Positions 28,118-28,582 of a stretch of 28,582 nucleotides of DNA are shown here, in pieces. The notes under the pieces are model-generated. The model did no database searches, was not told the DNA's origin, and worked only from the letters and a program-made list of their open reading frames with translations. The stretch is from contig VXIS01000466.1 of assembly GCA_008704415.1 (NCBI GenBank), positions 1 to 28,582 on the forward strand, given 5' to 3'. The stretch's first letter is position 1, and each line of letters opens with the position of its first letter. This DNA is from Sphaerosporella brunnea. Lineage: Eukaryota > Ascomycota > Pezizomycetes > Pezizales > Pyronemataceae. The position numbers and the translations under genes were made by a program.

Positions 28118-28582
28118 GCCTTTGTTTTTTTTTCCACGCTTCTGATTATGGTGTATACCTGCATAGCTTGCCAGGGGAGTACCCTGCCCGTTGGCGTCAC
28201 CCACCGTTCCGATGAGGGACCCAGTACTGTCTATCTACGGTCCGGGACAAACAGAATAGGATTTCTTGGCCGCATTGCCCGCAACAACCAAACCCCACCA
28301 CCCCTACCAGACAGGAAACGTGACCAAAGAAGTCCCAAACCAGCTTTCGCACTTCGGGAAGGGTCGTGCCATCAATCTCCGAGACTCTGAGTTTACTAAG
28401 TCTAATACGGCCTCACAGTCTTGGGTCTTGTTTTCTGCTGTGGCGGTGACTATATGTCACCTGCAGGCCAATCTTCGGGTGGATCAGGTTTTGGCTTATC
28501 GATCTTTTGGCTCCACGATTGTGGAGCATTTCCCATAACTCTATCGTTGGCGAAGAAGAAATTCCGAGCGATTTGGATAGCG

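Larger units (their letters stand above)
25611..28582 (-). repeat. Right arm of giant palindrome
   Basis: Exact reverse complement of 22637-25609 apart from one fewer base in the homopolymer. It continues to the last base of the window. All features here duplicate those of the left arm. Confidence 0.97.

Noticed and set aside
1..28582. CRISPR array, bacterial operons, phage or plasmid origin
   Set aside because: No regularly spaced identical repeats with unique spacers, no Shine-Dalgarno-led gene strings, no replication or partition genes; introns and hAT elements point to a eukaryote.

Overview
The window looks like repeat-rich, gene-poor eukaryotic DNA, most likely from a filamentous fungus. 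I cannot name the genus. The evidence is that no reading frame is long, no operons are visible, several non-autonomous hAT-type DNA transposons are present, one convincing 46-base GTAAGT...CTAAC...AG intron can be read, a split-promoter (Pol III) tRNA-like sequence ends in a T-run, and short TTAGGG-type runs occur. I recognise no intact gene of known function. Most features are transposons, dispersed or tandem repeats, and decayed copies of one multi-copy coding family.

Layout. Bases 1-3095 hold nothing I can name. Bases 3100-3661 hold a truncated hAT end next to a complete 348-bp hAT element with a perfect 8-bp target-site duplication (TSD). Bases 3880-4080 are one copy of a dispersed repeat (second copy near 15865). 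Bases 4125-4620 are a 159-bp tandem repeat (53 codons per unit). Bases 4720-5050, 6826-8176, 11270-12304 and 13790-14308 are four copies (D, A, B, C) of an unrecognised protein-coding family on both strands. Copy A is split by a 313-bp hAT element at 7726-8038. Bases 8917-9032 and 19884-19999 are a 116-bp dispersed repeat carrying a conserved hairpin. A 150-bp miniature element lies at 9785-9934. A short intron-containing gene fragment (14329-14626) runs into a 505-bp hAT element (14627-15131). A TA-flanked MITE-like element with perfect 57-bp inverted ends, each carrying a double TTAGGG-type motif, lies at 16740-16997. An open frame with a possible membrane segment lies at 20489-21007, and a 41-bp inverted repeat spans 21584-21887.

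Bases 22637-28582 form a giant inverted repeat with a one-base centre at 25610. The right arm mirrors the left exactly except for one base in an A10/T9 homopolymer. Every feature right of 25610 is therefore the mirror of one on the left. This is either a very recent inverted duplication or, quite possibly, a fold-back assembly artefact.

The most interesting biology is the A/B/C/D family. Copies A and B align without gaps over their first 52 codons only when the hAT insertion and one TSD are removed from A. B therefore shows what A looked like before the insertion. The family matches nothing I know and may be a decaying gene family or the cargo of an undescribed mobile element.
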